64,000 nucleotides of DNA from Salinicola endophyticus (GCF_040536835.1 NZ_CP159578.1:3472001-3536000), one strand, 5' to 3'; shown: positions 20,920-30,810, counted from the stretch's first letter. A program made the numbers and translations. The notes: generated from the letters alone by a model not told the origin.

Positions 20920-21960
20920 TCACGCATCGCGTCGGCCACGCTCGAGTCGCGTCAGACGCTTGGCGATCTCGTCCAACTGCTTGAAGCGTACCGCGTTCTT
21001 GCGCCACTGACTATTCGACATCGAGCCCGTGCCGGAGGAGTAGACCCCCGGTTCGAGAATCGAATTGGTGACCAGGCTCATGCCGGTCACCTGGACCCCG
21101 TCGGCCAGGGTCAGATGGCCCGAGAGCCCCACCCCACCGCCGAGCAGACAGTGACGGCCGACCTTGGTCGAACCGGCGATGCCGACGCAGCCGGCCAGCG
21201 CGCTGTGATCGCCGATCTGCACGTTATGGGCGATCTGCACCTGGGAGTCGATCTTGACCCCGTTGCCGATCAGGGTGTCACCCAGCGCGCCGCGGTCGAT
21301 GCTCGAGCAGCTGCCCACCTCGACATCGTCACCCAGACGCACACCGCCGAGCTGAGCAATCTTCTCCCAGTGCGCGCCGTCATGGGCGAAGCCGAAGCCA
21401 TCGCCGCCGATCACGCAGCCGCTGTGGAGTATCGCCCGCTGGCCCACGCTGACGCCGTGATAGAGCGTGACGTTGGCGTGCAGGCGCGAGCCCTGACCCA
21501 GGGTAGTGTCGGCGCCGATGAAGCTGCCGGCACCGATCACGCAGTCATCGGCGATCTCGACCCCGGCCTCGATCACGCAGTGCGCGCCGATCTCGACCCG
21601 CGCCCCGATCACCGCATCGGGGGAGACCACCGCACTGGGATGGACGCCCTGCGAGTCGCGGGTGGTCAACGGGTCGAACAGCCGCGACAGCCGCGCGTAA
21701 CCCAGATAGGGGTTGTCGAGCTCAAGCCGCGGGCACGGGCAGGTCTCGCCGTGGGCCGGGTGCACCAGTACCGCGCTGGCCCGGGTATCGGCCAGATACT
21801 TGAGATAGGCACGATTGGCGAGAAACGCCAGATCGCCCGGACCGGCATCGGTCAGGGTCGCCAGGCCGCTGACGCGGAGATCGGGATCACCGACCAGGCG
21901 GGCATCGATACGCTCGGCGAGTTCGCCGAGCGTGTAGGAAGCGGGGGCAGCACTCTTCAT
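20920..21960 (-). CDS. lpxD: UDP-3-O-(3-hydroxyacyl)glucosamine N-acyltransferase
   Basis: A 346-residue LpxD (E. coli, 341), which adds the N-linked 3-hydroxyacyl chain in the third step of lipid A synthesis. It has an N-terminal uridine-binding domain (residues 1-100, with GDLAFLANRAYLKYL) and a left-handed beta-helix of hexapeptide repeats (GVHPSAVVSPDAVIGARVEI and onward). The catalytic His region is QIAHNVQIGDHSALAGCVGI. A helical C-terminus (FKQLDEIAKRLTRLER) follows. It starts 22 bases after skp and is followed by a 148-base gap carrying a possible promoter for fabZ. Confidence 0.98.
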   Translation of the reverse strand: MKSAAPASYTLGELAERIDARLVGDPDLRVSGLATLTDAGPGDLAFLANRAYLKYLADTRASAVLVHPAHGETCPCPRLELDNPYLGYARLSRLFDPLTTRDSQGVHPSAVVSPDAVIGARVEIGAHCVIEAGVEIADDCVIGAGSFIGADTTLGQGSRLHANVTLYHGVSVGQRAILHSGCVIGGDGFGFAHDGAHWEKIAQLGGVRLGDDVEVGSCSSIDRGALGDTLIGNGVKIDSQVQIAHNVQIGDHSALAGCVGIAGSTKVGRHCLLGGGVGLSGHLTLADGVQVTGMSLVTNSILEPGVYSSGTGSMSNSQWRKNAVRFKQLDEIAKRLTRLERGRRDA

Positions 21961-21982
21961 GAACGGGGGCCGTTCTCGATCG

Positions 21983-22486
21983 TCAGTTGAGTGAGTTGAA
22001 GATCTTGGTCACTTCGTTGGTGATGTCCAGGCTGTCGCCGGAGTAGACCACCGCGTCGCGATCCACGACCATATCGAGCCCACGCTGCTTGACCACACGC
22101 TGGATCGCCTGGTCGAGCTTGGGCTTGGCGCTCTTCAGATACTGCTGTTCGGCCTGCTGCTGGGCCTGAGCGATCTGGCCGCGCAGCTGCTGGAACTGGC
22201 CGCCCTTCTGGCGCAGCTGCTGGGTCACAGAGTTGCGCTCGGACTCAGACATCACGTCACCGTTCTTCTGCAGTTTCTCCTGCAGCTGCTGCAGCTGCTG
22301 ACCGAGCGCCTCGGCCTGCTTCTGCTGCGGCCCGATGCGGTTCTTCAGCTGGTTCATCGACGCCTGCGCCGACTGCGAGGACATCAGCGCCTGACGCCAG
22401 TCGAGCACGCCAACGTCGGTGGCCATCGCCGGCAGGGAAACCAGCGTCATGAGTCCTAGCCCGAGGGCACCTATTACCTTGCGCAT
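21983..22486 (-). CDS. skp: Periplasmic chaperone Skp/OmpH
   Basis: A 167-residue secreted chaperone. A Sec signal peptide (MRKVIGALGLGLMTLVSLPAMA, cleavage about residue 22) precedes a beta segment (TDVGVLDWRQALMSS) and a long charged, Gln-rich coiled coil (about 45-135) typical of the Skp tentacles. Skp holds unfolded outer-membrane proteins on the way to BamA. The start at 22486 is fixed by AAGGAGGCGCGG directly upstream, and the frame open further upstream is discarded. It sits directly after bamA and before lpxD, the conserved order. Confidence 0.95.
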   Translation of the reverse strand: MRKVIGALGLGLMTLVSLPAMATDVGVLDWRQALMSSQSAQASMNQLKNRIGPQQKQAEALGQQLQQLQEKLQKNGDVMSESERNSVTQQLRQKGGQFQQLRGQIAQAQQQAEQQYLKSAKPKLDQAIQRVVKQRGLDMVVDRDAVVYSGDSLDITNEVTKIFNSLN

Positions 22487-22651
22487 CCGCGCCTCCTTGA
22501 GCATATGCTCTCGATGAATGGAGCTTGATGAGTAGAGCTTGGTGAATCTCACCCCGGCAGATACCACCGTGGCGCTTCACGGGAGTCGCCCTGCCCCCGG
22601 CGACACCCGCTGCGGGGGCCACCGGGGGTGACGATCGGCGAAAGCCTCCCG

Positions 22652-24988
22652 TCAGAAGGTCTGACCCAGCGAGAACTGGAACACCTGCGGGTCGTCGCCA
22701 TCCTTCTCGTTGAGCGGCTTGGCTACGCTGAAGGTCAGCGGCCCCACCGGGGTCAGCCAGGAGAGCCCCAGGCCGACGCTGTAGCGCAGATCGCCCAGAT
22801 CGACGCCGCTCTTGCAGCTGGAGGTCATGCCCTCGGGCACATCGTAGCAGTCGGTCAGGAAGGTGTTGCCGCCATCCAGGAAGATGCTGGTCTGCAGCGA
22901 ACGGCGATCCTCGACCCACGGGAACGGGTAGATCAGCTCCGCCGAGCCCTCGACCAGCACGTTGCCGCCCAGGGTGTCGTCGTCACCGTTGTTACGCTTG
23001 GTGGTCTTCGGCCCCAGGGTATTGCCGGTGTAACCGCGCACCGAGCCCAGGCCACCGGCGTAGAAGTTCTCGTAGAACGGATAGGGATCGTTGGAACCCA
23101 GGGTGTCGGCGTAGCCCAGGTTACTGCTGAACTTGAGCGACCAGTCCGGGTTGAGCTCGAACAGTTTCTGGCCACGATAGCGCAGCTTGTAGTACTCGGC
23201 GTCGGAGCCGGGCACCGCAGTCTCCAGCGAGACGCGCTGGTAGCTGCCCGCGGTGGGCATGATGCCGCGGTTCAGGTTGTTGCGGGTCCAGCTCGCGGTG
23301 AGCTTGTAGTTGAGGAAATCCTCACCCTGGTCATCGACGTACTGCACGATCTCGGCGGGCGTGTCGTCGTAGGTGTCGATCGACAGGCTTTCGAGGCCGA
23401 CGCCGAAGTTCAACCGCGACAGATCGTTGATCGGATAGCCGAAGTTGATGTTGCCGCCGTAGGAGTCGGTGGAATACGTCGAGATGTCGGAGTCTTCGTA
23501 GTTGGTCTCGCGGTAGAAGACGTTGTAACCACGCGAGATACCATCCAGCGTCCAGTATGGATCGGTGTAGCCGAAGTTGACGTTGGTGAAGGTGTCACTG
23601 CGCTGGGCACCGATGTTGACGCGGTTGCCGGTACCCAGGAAGTTGTTCTGGGCCAGCGCTGCCCCATAGATCACCCCGGCGCTCTGCGAGAAGCCGACGC
23701 TGGCCGAGATCGAGCCGGAGGGCTGCTCCTGGACGTTGTAGGTGACATCGAGCTGGTCCGGCTCGCCGGCCACCGGGCGCGTGTCGACGTCGACCTGCTT
23801 GAAGAAGCCGAGCCGTTCGAGCCGCTGACGCGACTGCGATATCTGGTCGGTAGAGGCCGGCGCGCCCTCCATCTGCACCATCTCGCGGCGCAGCACCTCG
23901 TCCTGGGTGGTGGTATTGCCTTCGAAGTTGATCCGACGCACGTAGGCGCGGCGACCCGGGTCGACGCGGAAGGTCACGTCGACGGTATCGCTGCCGTCGT
24001 GAACCGTGGGCACTGCCTTGATGTCGGCGAAGGCGAAACCCTCGGCGCCGAGCTTCTGGCGCAGCGCCTCGGAGGAGGCGGTGAGCTTGCTCTGGGAGAA
24101 ATACTCGCCGGACTTAGCGGTCACCAGCGAGCGCGCTACCGACTCGTCCATCTTGAGATCGCCGTCGAAACGGATCTGATCGAGCTTGTAGCGCTTGCCC
24201 TCGTCGACGTTGATGGTGACGAAGATGCGCGACTTGTCGGGGCTGATCGAGACCTGGGTCGAGGTGATGCGGAAGTTGACGTAGCCGCGGTCGAGATACC
24301 ACGAGCGCAGCGTTTCCAGGTCACCCGAGAGCGCCTCGCGGGAGTACTTGTCGTCTGAGAACCAGCCGAAGAACCAGCCGGGCTTGTCCTCCAGCTTGAA
24401 CAGATCGCGCAGGGTATCGTCGTCGTAGGCCTGATTGCCGACCACGTTGATCTGACGAATCTTGGCGACCTCGCCCTCGTTGATATCGATATTGACACGC
24501 ACGCGGTTGCGTTCGAGCTGCTCGACCGAGGTCTCGATGTTGGAGCTGTAGCGGCCCTGGGACTGATAGAGGCGCTCGAGCTCGCGCTGCATCTCCTCAA
24601 GGGTGGAGCGCTGCAGCACCTGCCCCTCGGCGATGCCGGCGTCACGCAGCCCCTTGCGCAGGTCGTCGTCGGAGATCTGCGAGTTGCCCTCGATGTTGAT
24701 CTCGGCGATCGAGGGACGCTCGACCACGTTGATGATCAGGACGTCGCCGTCGCGCGATAGGCGGATGTCGTCGAAGAGCCCGGTCTGGAACAGTTTCTGC
24801 GCGGCGTCGCCCAGTTGCTGATCGTCGACCCGCTGGTCGGCGCTGACGGGAAAGGCGTTGAAGACCGATGCCGCCGAAACGCGCTGCAGCCCCTCCACGC
24901 GAATATCCGAAATCTCGAAAGGTGCAGCCAGCGCCACAGGCGAGCTGGCCAGCAACAGTCCTGCCAATCCGATGGTCTTGAGTTTCAT
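22652..24988 (-). CDS. bamA: Outer membrane protein assembly factor BamA
   Basis: A 778-residue Omp85 protein (E. coli, 810). A signal peptide (residues 1-21, ending PVALA) is followed by five POTRA domains to about 420 (FEISDIRVEGLQRVSA opens POTRA1) and a 16-strand barrel that ends in the terminal aromatic residue of QFSLGQTF. The conserved VRGY-type motif is visible as LGSVRGYTGNTLGP in loop L6. BamA inserts beta-barrel proteins into the outer membrane. It has its own promoter candidate at 25035-25062. A 144-bp repeat element separates it from rseP upstream. Confidence 0.98.
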   Translation of the reverse strand: MKLKTIGLAGLLLASSPVALAAPFEISDIRVEGLQRVSAASVFNAFPVSADQRVDDQQLGDAAQKLFQTGLFDDIRLSRDGDVLIINVVERPSIAEINIEGNSQISDDDLRKGLRDAGIAEGQVLQRSTLEEMQRELERLYQSQGRYSSNIETSVEQLERNRVRVNIDINEGEVAKIRQINVVGNQAYDDDTLRDLFKLEDKPGWFFGWFSDDKYSREALSGDLETLRSWYLDRGYVNFRITSTQVSISPDKSRIFVTINVDEGKRYKLDQIRFDGDLKMDESVARSLVTAKSGEYFSQSKLTASSEALRQKLGAEGFAFADIKAVPTVHDGSDTVDVTFRVDPGRRAYVRRINFEGNTTTQDEVLRREMVQMEGAPASTDQISQSRQRLERLGFFKQVDVDTRPVAGEPDQLDVTYNVQEQPSGSISASVGFSQSAGVIYGAALAQNNFLGTGNRVNIGAQRSDTFTNVNFGYTDPYWTLDGISRGYNVFYRETNYEDSDISTYSTDSYGGNINFGYPINDLSRLNFGVGLESLSIDTYDDTPAEIVQYVDDQGEDFLNYKLTASWTRNNLNRGIMPTAGSYQRVSLETAVPGSDAEYYKLRYRGQKLFELNPDWSLKFSSNLGYADTLGSNDPYPFYENFYAGGLGSVRGYTGNTLGPKTTKRNNGDDDTLGGNVLVEGSAELIYPFPWVEDRRSLQTSIFLDGGNTFLTDCYDVPEGMTSSCKSGVDLGDLRYSVGLGLSWLTPVGPLTFSVAKPLNEKDGDDPQVFQFSLGQTF

Positions 24989-25034
24989 GCAATCAGTCGC
25001 TTCTCTGGGGTCCGCCCGCGTATCGAACAGGCAC

Positions 25035-25062
25035 CTTATACATTTCCCTCAGTGACTGACAA
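25035..25062 (-). promoter_or_regulatory. Sigma-70-type promoter for bamA
   Basis: On the minus strand, TTGTCA (25062-25057), a 16-base spacer and TATAAG (25040-25035) lie about 45 bases upstream of the bamA start. The boxes do not resemble the GAACTT...TCTGA type used by sigma-E in enteric bacteria. The promoter sits downstream of the repeat element, so bamA-skp-lpxD can be expressed independently of rseP. Confidence 0.65.
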
Positions 25063-25146
25063 GGCCAGGCCCGCCGATCACCGAGGTCTTCCTTTCGCCG
25101 CCCGTCGCCATCCCTCGGCGGGCGCAGTCCTTTTCGGCCAGTGCCG

Positions 25147-25290
25147 AGGATCCGTACTAAAAGTCGGCGAGCGACGGCAAGACAAGGCAAAAATCGGCGA
25201 AAGAGCGGAGTTTACGCGGTGTAAATGAGCATCTTAAGCCGATTTTTAACGCCGTATTGCCGAGCGCAGGCAGTTTTCGTACAGAGCCTA
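25147..25290. repeat. Family A palindromic interspersed element, copy 1
   Basis: About 144 bases, closely matching 44486-44628. The element is a long imperfect palindrome. The left half reads GTACTAAAAGTCGGCGAGCG and onward to GCAAAAATCGGC. The right half, inverted, reads GTACGAAAACTGCCTGCGCT and onward to GTTAAAAATCGGC. The outer end TAGGCTCTGTACGAAAA at 25274-25290 provides the TAG stop codon of rseP (25288-25290). No transposase or convincing ORF lies inside, so it is a non-autonomous element. Confidence 0.85.
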
Positions 25291-26643
25291 GAGACGCATC
25301 AGATCGAAATAGAGCGCCATCACCATCAAGCAGCCGACCAGCGCCACGCCGATCTTGAGCCCCATGGCCTGGGCATTCTCCGACACCGGCCGCCCGCGCA
25401 CCAGCTCGATCAGGTAGTAGACCAGATGCCCGCCGTCGAGTACCGGAATCGGCAGCAGGTTGAGCACCCCCAGGCTGATCGACAGATAGGCGAGAAAACC
25501 GATGAAGGTCTCGACCCCACTGCGTGCCGAATCGCCGGCGATCCGCGCGATGGTGATCGGCCCTGAAAGGTTGGAGGGCGAAATCCAGCCCACCACCATC
25601 TTGCGGATCGAATCGGCGGTGAGCCAGGTCATCTCGCCGGTCTTGTCGAGCGCCTGGCCCACCGCGGCCAGCGGCCCGTAACGAATCTCGCGACGATACT
25701 CCGCCGGCCACTCGACCCGCTCGGAAGCCGCGCCGACATAGCCGATACGTGCGCCGTCCTCCGCCTCGCGGCTGTCCGGCGTGAGGGTCTGTGTGCGCGT
25801 CTCGCCGTCCCGCGACAGGGTCACCTGCAGCGGCTGGTCTGGATGCGCGCGCACCGCATCGACAAAGCCCGCCCAGTCGTCGAGTTCACGCCCGTCGACG
25901 CGCAGCAGACGGTCGCCGGGCTGGAGCCCGGCCTTGGCCGCCGGGCCGCCCTCGAGCACCTGCCCCAGCACCGCTGGCGCCGTCGGCCGGAACGGCACCA
26001 CGCCGAGCGTGGCCAGCGGCTGCGGCGGATCCTGGCGCACCAGCCAGCCGCTGACCGGCACGCGATGTTCGGTGGTCGGGCCTTCGGCGCGCTCGCGGGT
26101 GGTCACGCTCAGCGCGCCGTCGGCGCCGATCGCCACGATCAGCTGCAGATTGACGTCGTTCCAGGAGGGCGTCGGCTCGCCCTGCACACTGACGATCTCC
26201 TGGCCCTGACGCAGCCCGCCCTCGGCCGCCGGCGACCCCGGCACCACCGCCCCCACCACCGGTGCCACCGTCGTGGTGCCGTAGACGAACAGCGCCCAGT
26301 AGGCGACCACCGCCAGCAGCAGATTGGCGATCGGGCCGGCAGCGACGATGGCGATGCGCGCCCACACGCTCTTGCGATTGAAGGCGTGTTCGCGCTCGCC
26401 CGGTGCCACCGGCCCCTCGCGCTCGTCGAGCATCTTGACGTAGCCGCCGAGCGGAATCGCGGCCAGCGCGAACTCGGTGCCGTGACGGTCGCGGCGCGAC
26501 CACAGCGGCTTGCCGAAACCGACCGAGAAGCGCAGCACCTTGACCCCGCAGCGACGCGCGACCCAGAAGTGGCCGAACTCGTGAAAAGTGATCAACAGGC
26601 CGAGCACGACGATGACGGCCAGCACATTCTGGAGCGCATCCAT
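25288..26643 (-). CDS. rseP: Site-2 protease RseP (sigma-E regulation)
   Basis: A 451-residue membrane metalloprotease (E. coli, 450). The zinc motif HEFGH lies in the first membrane helix (about 21-25). Two PDZ domains occupy the periplasmic middle (VVPGSPAAEGGLRQGQEIV and VLEGGPAAKAGLQPGDRLL). The second catalytic motif is NLLPIPVLDGGHL near residue 400. RseP cuts anti-sigma RseA within the membrane after DegS and so releases sigma-E, and it also clears signal peptides. dxr lies 37 bases upstream. The TAG stop is formed by the end of the adjacent repeat element, which leaves a normal-length protein. Confidence 0.97.
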   Translation of the reverse strand: MDALQNVLAVIVVLGLLITFHEFGHFWVARRCGVKVLRFSVGFGKPLWSRRDRHGTEFALAAIPLGGYVKMLDEREGPVAPGEREHAFNRKSVWARIAIVAAGPIANLLLAVVAYWALFVYGTTTVAPVVGAVVPGSPAAEGGLRQGQEIVSVQGEPTPSWNDVNLQLIVAIGADGALSVTTRERAEGPTTEHRVPVSGWLVRQDPPQPLATLGVVPFRPTAPAVLGQVLEGGPAAKAGLQPGDRLLRVDGRELDDWAGFVDAVRAHPDQPLQVTLSRDGETRTQTLTPDSREAEDGARIGYVGAASERVEWPAEYRREIRYGPLAAVGQALDKTGEMTWLTADSIRKMVVGWISPSNLSGPITIARIAGDSARSGVETFIGFLAYLSISLGVLNLLPIPVLDGGHLVYYLIELVRGRPVSENAQAMGLKIGVALVGCLMVMALYFDLMRL

Positions 26644-26680
26644 CACGCCCGTCCCCTCTAGCAGGATCCGGCCAGCCGGA

Positions 26681-27871
26681 TCATTGTGGCAGCAGCGACT
26701 CGGCGGTACGCCGGGCGCGTGCATCCTCGCACATTATCACGTCGAGCGAATCGGCCGCGCGCACCTCGAGCGCCTCGAGCGTCGCTGCCACGACCCTGGC
26801 GATGCCCGGAAACGACAGCCGGCCGGCCAGAAACGCCTGCACCGCGACCTCGTTGGCGGCGTTGAGCACCGCCGGCGCGGTGCCGCCCGCCACCATCGCC
26901 TGGCGCGCCAGGCGTAGGCAGGGAAAGCGCTGCTCGTCGGGCGGCTCGAAGTCGAGCCGCCCGACCGCGAACAGGTCGAGCGCCGCGACCCCGGCATCGA
27001 TACGCTCGGGCCAAGCCAGACCATAGGCGATCGGCGTGCGCATGTCGGGATTGCCCAGCTGTGCCAGCACCGAACCATCGCTGTAGCCCACCATCGAGTG
27101 AACGATGCTCTGGGGGTGTACCACCACCTCGACCTGAGCCGGGCCGGCATCGAACAGCCAGCACGCCTCGATCAGCTCCAGTCCCTTGTTCATCAGGGTG
27201 GCGCTGTCGACCGAAATCTTCTGCCCCATCGACCAGTTGGGATGCGCGCAGGCCTGGGCCGGCGTCACCCTGTCCAGGTCGGCGCTGGCCCATTCACGGA
27301 ACGGGCCGCCGGAGGCGGTCAGCAGCAGGCGCGAGACGCCGAGGCGCTCGAGCCCGCCGCGATGCTGCATAGGAAGACACTGATAGATCGCATTATGTTC
27401 CGAATCGATCGGTAAAAGTGTCGCCCCGGCGCGCGCTACCGCCTGCATGAACAGGCTGCCGGACATCACCAGCGCTTCCTTGTTGGCGAGCAGCACACGC
27501 TTGCCCGCCTCCACCGCCGCCAGCGTTGGCAGCAGCCCGGCGGCACCGACGATCGCCGCCATCACCACGTCGGCGTCGGGATCTCCGGCGACCTCGATCA
27601 GCGCCTGCTCGCCGCTGCTCACCTCGGTGGCGACATGGCCGGCGGCGCCCAGCTCGGCACGAAGCCAGGCGGCGTCCGCGGCACTACCGATCACCGCACG
27701 TGCCGGCGCCCACGCCAGACACAGCTCGAGCAGCGCCTCGCGCGAGCGCTGGGCGGTCACCGCATGCAGCCGGTAGCGCTCGGGGTGACGCGCCAGTACG
27801 TCGAGGGTGCTGCGTCCGATGGAGCCGGTCGCGCCGAGCACGCTGACCTTCAGAGGGGGAGATGCACTCAT
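26681..27871 (-). CDS. dxr: 1-deoxy-D-xylulose 5-phosphate reductoisomerase
   Basis: A 396-residue enzyme (E. coli, 398) that converts DXP to 2-C-methylerythritol 4-phosphate with NADPH in the MEP isoprenoid pathway. The NADPH loop is [16 protein letters not shown] (10-25). The metal and substrate site is [15 protein letters not shown] (about 150), and the flexible loop region ASGGPFREW and [20 protein letters not shown] are intact. The gene lies 6 bases from cdsA on the same strand, and rseP follows. It supplies the precursor later used by UppS in the same cluster. Confidence 0.98.
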   Translation of the reverse strand: MSASPPLKVSVLGATGSIGRSTLDVLARHPERYRLHAVTAQRSREALLELCLAWAPARAVIGSAADAAWLRAELGAAGHVATEVSSGEQALIEVAGDPDADVVMAAIVGAAGLLPTLAAVEAGKRVLLANKEALVMSGSLFMQAVARAGATLLPIDSEHNAIYQCLPMQHRGGLERLGVSRLLLTASGGPFREWASADLDRVTPAQACAHPNWSMGQKISVDSATLMNKGLELIEACWLFDAGPAQVEVVVHPQSIVHSMVGYSDGSVLAQLGNPDMRTPIAYGLAWPERIDAGVAALDLFAVGRLDFEPPDEQRFPCLRLARQAMVAGGTAPAVLNAANEVAVQAFLAGRLSFPGIARVVAATLEALEVRAADSLDVIMCEDARARRTAESLLPQ

Positions 27872-27877
27872 CCGGGG

Positions 27878-28681
27878 TTATCCCAGCCAGGGGCTGATCA
27901 GCGCGAACAGCGGCACTGCCGCGGTCAGGCTGTCGATGCGATCGAGAATGCCGCCATGCCCGGGAAGCAGACGGCTGGAGTCCTTGAGGCCGCAGAAACG
28001 CTTGAGCATGCTCTCGAACAGATCCCCCACCACCGACACCAGCGCCACCAGCAGCGCCAGCAGCAACAGTCCCAGGGCCTGGCCGGCGTCGAGCGGCAGC
28101 CACAGCGAGTAGGCCAGCGCCAGCAGCGCCACCGCTACCCAGCCGCCGTAGACGCCCTCCCAGGACTTGCCGGGGCTGACATGCCGGGCCAGCTTGCGCC
28201 GGCCGAAGCGGCGCCCGGAGAAGTAGGCACCGATGTCCGCCAGCCACACCAGCAGCAGCACGAACAGCAGCCACTCGCTGCCCTCCTGACGCAACTGATA
28301 GAAACCGACCCAGCACGGGAACAACACCCATACCCCCATGGCCAGGCGTACGCCGGGGCGCTGCCACTCGTGAGTGGCATCCGGGTAGCGGATGACCCAG
28401 CGGGCATTGGCCAGCCAGCCGAGTACGCCCAGCCACAGTGGCCAGTGGGCGGACGCCCAGCCGGCGAACCACGCCACCAGCAGCGCCACACCCAGCGCCG
28501 CGGTATAGGCCAGACGCGGCGCGGTGGCGGCGAAGCCGGCCAGACGCGCCCACTCCCAGGCACCGAGCAGCAGCACCAGGGCGGTGAACAGCGCAAAGGC
28601 GCCGCCGTCGAGCCCGAACAGGCCGGCCAGCGCCAGCGGCGCCAGTATCAGTGCGGTCAGAATCCGTTGCCTAAGCACCAT
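27878..28681 (-). CDS. cdsA: Phosphatidate cytidylyltransferase (CDP-diacylglycerol synthase)
   Basis: A 267-residue polytopic inner-membrane enzyme (E. coli, 285) that makes CDP-diacylglycerol from phosphatidate and CTP for phospholipid synthesis. About seven to eight hydrophobic helices are visible. The family signature near the C-terminus is complete: SVVGDLFESMLKRFCGLKD, then SSRLLPGHGGILDRIDS (about 211-247). The start overlaps the end of uppS by 11 bases, indicating coupled translation. Confidence 0.97.
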   Translation of the reverse strand: MVLRQRILTALILAPLALAGLFGLDGGAFALFTALVLLLGAWEWARLAGFAATAPRLAYTAALGVALLVAWFAGWASAHWPLWLGVLGWLANARWVIRYPDATHEWQRPGVRLAMGVWVLFPCWVGFYQLRQEGSEWLLFVLLLVWLADIGAYFSGRRFGRRKLARHVSPGKSWEGVYGGWVAVALLALAYSLWLPLDAGQALGLLLLALLVALVSVVGDLFESMLKRFCGLKDSSRLLPGHGGILDRIDSLTAAVPLFALISPWLG

Positions 28682-29432
28682 GCGCCTCGACTTGCTGTTG
28701 ACTCATGCCGAAACGGCGCTGCCGCTGCTGGAAATCACCCAGCGCGGCATCGAACGCGGCGGCGTCGAAATCGGGCCATAGCTGCGGCGAAAACACCAGT
28801 TCGGCGTAGGCCAGCTGCCACAGCAGGAAGTTGGAGATACGCTGCTCGCCGCTGGTGCGGATACACAGATCCACCGCTGGCTCGCCGGCCAGGCAGATCT
28901 CGCTATCGAGCAGCGTCTCGTCGATCTCTTCCGGGGCCAGCTCGCCGTCGGCCACCCGCCGGGCCAGCCGGCGCGAGGCCTGGGCGATGTCCCAGCGGCC
29001 GCCGTAGTTGGCCGCCACCACCAGATGCAGCCCCGGATTGTCACGGGTCTGCGCCTCGGCACGCGCCATCTGCTTCTGCAGCGAACTGGAGAAGCGCCGA
29101 CGATCGCCGATGATCGACAGCCGGATGCCGTTGTCGTCGAGTTTCTTGACCTCGCGCTTGAGCACGAGCATGAAGAGCTCCATCAAGGCACTGACTTCGG
29201 CCGAGGGCCGGCGCCAGTTCTCGCTGGAGAAGGCGAACAGGGTGAGGGTGCCGATGCCGAGCTCCGCCGCCCGGCGGATCACACTGCGCAACGACTCGAC
29301 CCCAGCGCGATGTCCCTGCGCACTGGAGAGCCCCCGGGCGCGCGCCCAACGATTGTTGCCGTCCATGATGATCGCCACATGGCGAGGCACCGACGACGTC
29401 GCCAGAGCGTCACGCGACTGCATGTCTGTCAT
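28671..29432 (-). CDS. uppS: Undecaprenyl diphosphate synthase
   Basis: A 253-residue cis-prenyltransferase, the same length as in E. coli. It extends farnesyl diphosphate to the C55 carrier lipid used for peptidoglycan and O-antigen. The catalytic region is HVAIIMDGNNRWARARGLSS (about 18-37), followed by FAFSSENWRRP and the C-terminal CIRTSGEQRISNFLLWQLAY. ATG at 29432 is preferred to the TTG four codons upstream, although the ribosome site GAGATATC is close to the ATG. The gene follows frr by 63 bases. Confidence 0.97.
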   Translation of the reverse strand: MTDMQSRDALATSSVPRHVAIIMDGNNRWARARGLSSAQGHRAGVESLRSVIRRAAELGIGTLTLFAFSSENWRRPSAEVSALMELFMLVLKREVKKLDDNGIRLSIIGDRRRFSSSLQKQMARAEAQTRDNPGLHLVVAANYGGRWDIAQASRRLARRVADGELAPEEIDETLLDSEICLAGEPAVDLCIRTSGEQRISNFLLWQLAYAELVFSPQLWPDFDAAAFDAALGDFQQRQRRFGMSQQQVEAHGA

Positions 29433-29495
29433 GATATCTCGCAAGCCGGATGGGCGGCGGCGGAGCGGGCCTCATGCCCGCTCCCTCGTCGAACC

Positions 29496-30053
29496 TCACA
29501 CCTGCATCAGGTCGTGTTCCTTGGATTCCAGAAGCTTGTCGATCTCGCTGACATACTTGTCGGTCAGCTTCTGGACCTCTTCTTCACCGCGACGCTCGTC
29601 GTCCTCGGTGATCTCCTTGTCCTTGAGCAGGGACTTGAGGTCGCTGTTGGCATCGCGCCGCACGTTACGCACCGCCACGCGGGCGTTCTCGGCCTCGGCA
29701 CGGGCCTGCTTGATGTAGTTGCGGCGCGTCTCTTCGGTCAGCGGCGGCATCGGCACACGGATGACCGTCCCCGCGGTGGCGGGGTTCAGGCCCAGATCGG
29801 AGGTCATGATCGCCTTCTCGATCTTCTGCACCATGGTCCGCTCCCACGGCGTGACGGCGAGCGTGCGCGCGTCCTCGACGTTGACGTTGGCGACCTGGTT
29901 GAGCGGCACGTCGCTGCCGTAGTACTCGACCATCACCGCATCCAGAATGCTGGGGTGGGCGCGGCCGGTACGAATCTTGTGGAAGTTGGTCTGGAGCGAC
30001 TCCAGGCTCTTCTTCATACGCCCTTCGGCGTCTTTCTTGATGTCGTCGATCAT
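29496..30053 (-). CDS. frr: Ribosome recycling factor
   Basis: A 185-residue protein, identical in length to E. coli RRF. With EF-G it splits post-termination ribosomes. The sequence has the expected three-helix bundle and beta/alpha/beta insertion, with [20 protein letters not shown] (about 27-46), [20 protein letters not shown] and [18 protein letters not shown]. It sits 10 bases after pyrH in the standard rpsB-tsf-pyrH-frr order. Confidence 0.99.
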   Translation of the reverse strand: MIDDIKKDAEGRMKKSLESLQTNFHKIRTGRAHPSILDAVMVEYYGSDVPLNQVANVNVEDARTLAVTPWERTMVQKIEKAIMTSDLGLNPATAGTVIRVPMPPLTEETRRNYIKQARAEAENARVAVRNVRRDANSDLKSLLKDKEITEDDERRGEEEVQKLTDKYVSEIDKLLESKEHDLMQV

Positions 30054-30063
30054 GTCCTAAACC

Positions 30064-30810
30064 TCAATCAATCAGCGTGCCTTCTCGCCCACCGACCACC
30101 AGATTCAACAGCGCGCCGGGCTTGGTCATGTCGAATACGCGCACCGGCATGTCATGGTCACGTACCAGACAGATGGCGGTCAAATCCATCACCCCGAGCT
30201 TCTGGTCGAGGACGTCATCATACCCCAGGCGCTCGTACTTGACGGCGTCGGGGTGCTTGACCGGGTCCTTGTCGTAGACACCGTCGACCTTGGTGGCCTT
30301 GACCACCACGTTGGCATCGATCTCGATACCGCGCAGGCAGGCGGCGGAGTCGGTGGTGAAGAAGGGATTACCGGTACCCGCGGAGAAGATCACCACGTCG
30401 CCGGAGGTGAGATAGCGAATCGCGGTGCGGCGGTCGTAGTGCTCGACCACCCCGCTCATGGGGATCGCCGACATCACCCGCGAACGGATGTTGGAACGCT
30501 CCAGCGCATCGCGCATCGCCAGGGCGTTCATCACCGTCGCCAGCATGCCCATGTGGTCGCCGGTGACCCGCTCCATGCCGGCGGCATGCAGTGCCGCGCC
30601 GCGGAACAGGTTGCCGCCGCCGATCACGATACCCACCTGCACGCCGATGCCTACCAGCTGGCCGATCTCCAGCGCCATGCGGTCGAGCACCTTGGGATCG
30701 ATGCCGAACTCCTGCTCGCCGGTCAGTGCCTCACCGGACAGCTTGAGCAGAATGCGCTTGTACTTCGACTTCTCGGCGGGCTTGTTCGAACGGTCGACGA
30801 CGTCGGACAT
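30064..30810 (-). CDS. pyrH: UMP kinase
   Basis: A 248-residue hexameric UMP kinase (E. coli, 241) that makes UDP from UMP with ATP. It has the amino acid kinase fold, with [19 protein letters not shown] (21-39), [13 protein letters not shown], the [20 protein letters not shown] loop ([19 protein letters not shown]) and [20 protein letters not shown]. The first 15 or so residues ([15 protein letters not shown]) are a short extra N-terminal tail. It lies between tsf and frr. A 161-base gap to tsf holds a stable hairpin. Confidence 0.98.
   Translation of the reverse strand: MSDVVDRSNKPAEKSKYKRILLKLSGEALTGEQEFGIDPKVLDRMALEIGQLVGIGVQVGIVIGGGNLFRGAALHAAGMERVTGDHMGMLATVMNALAMRDALERSNIRSRVMSAIPMSGVVEHYDRRTAIRYLTSGDVVIFSAGTGNPFFTTDSAACLRGIEIDANVVVKATKVDGVYDKDPVKHPDAVKYERLGYDDVLDQKLGVMDLTAICLVRDHDMPVRVFDMTKPGALLNLVVGGREGTLID

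Noticed and set aside
25035..25062. Sigma-E-type promoter for bamA
   Set aside because: Genes of this group are often under sigma-E, but the visible boxes are TTGTCA and TATAAG, with no GAACTT/TCTGA pair.
25157..25260. Small ORFs within the family A elements (FADFCLVLPSLADF type)
   Set aside because: They arise in both copies from the same palindromic DNA and have no start signals; probably not translated.
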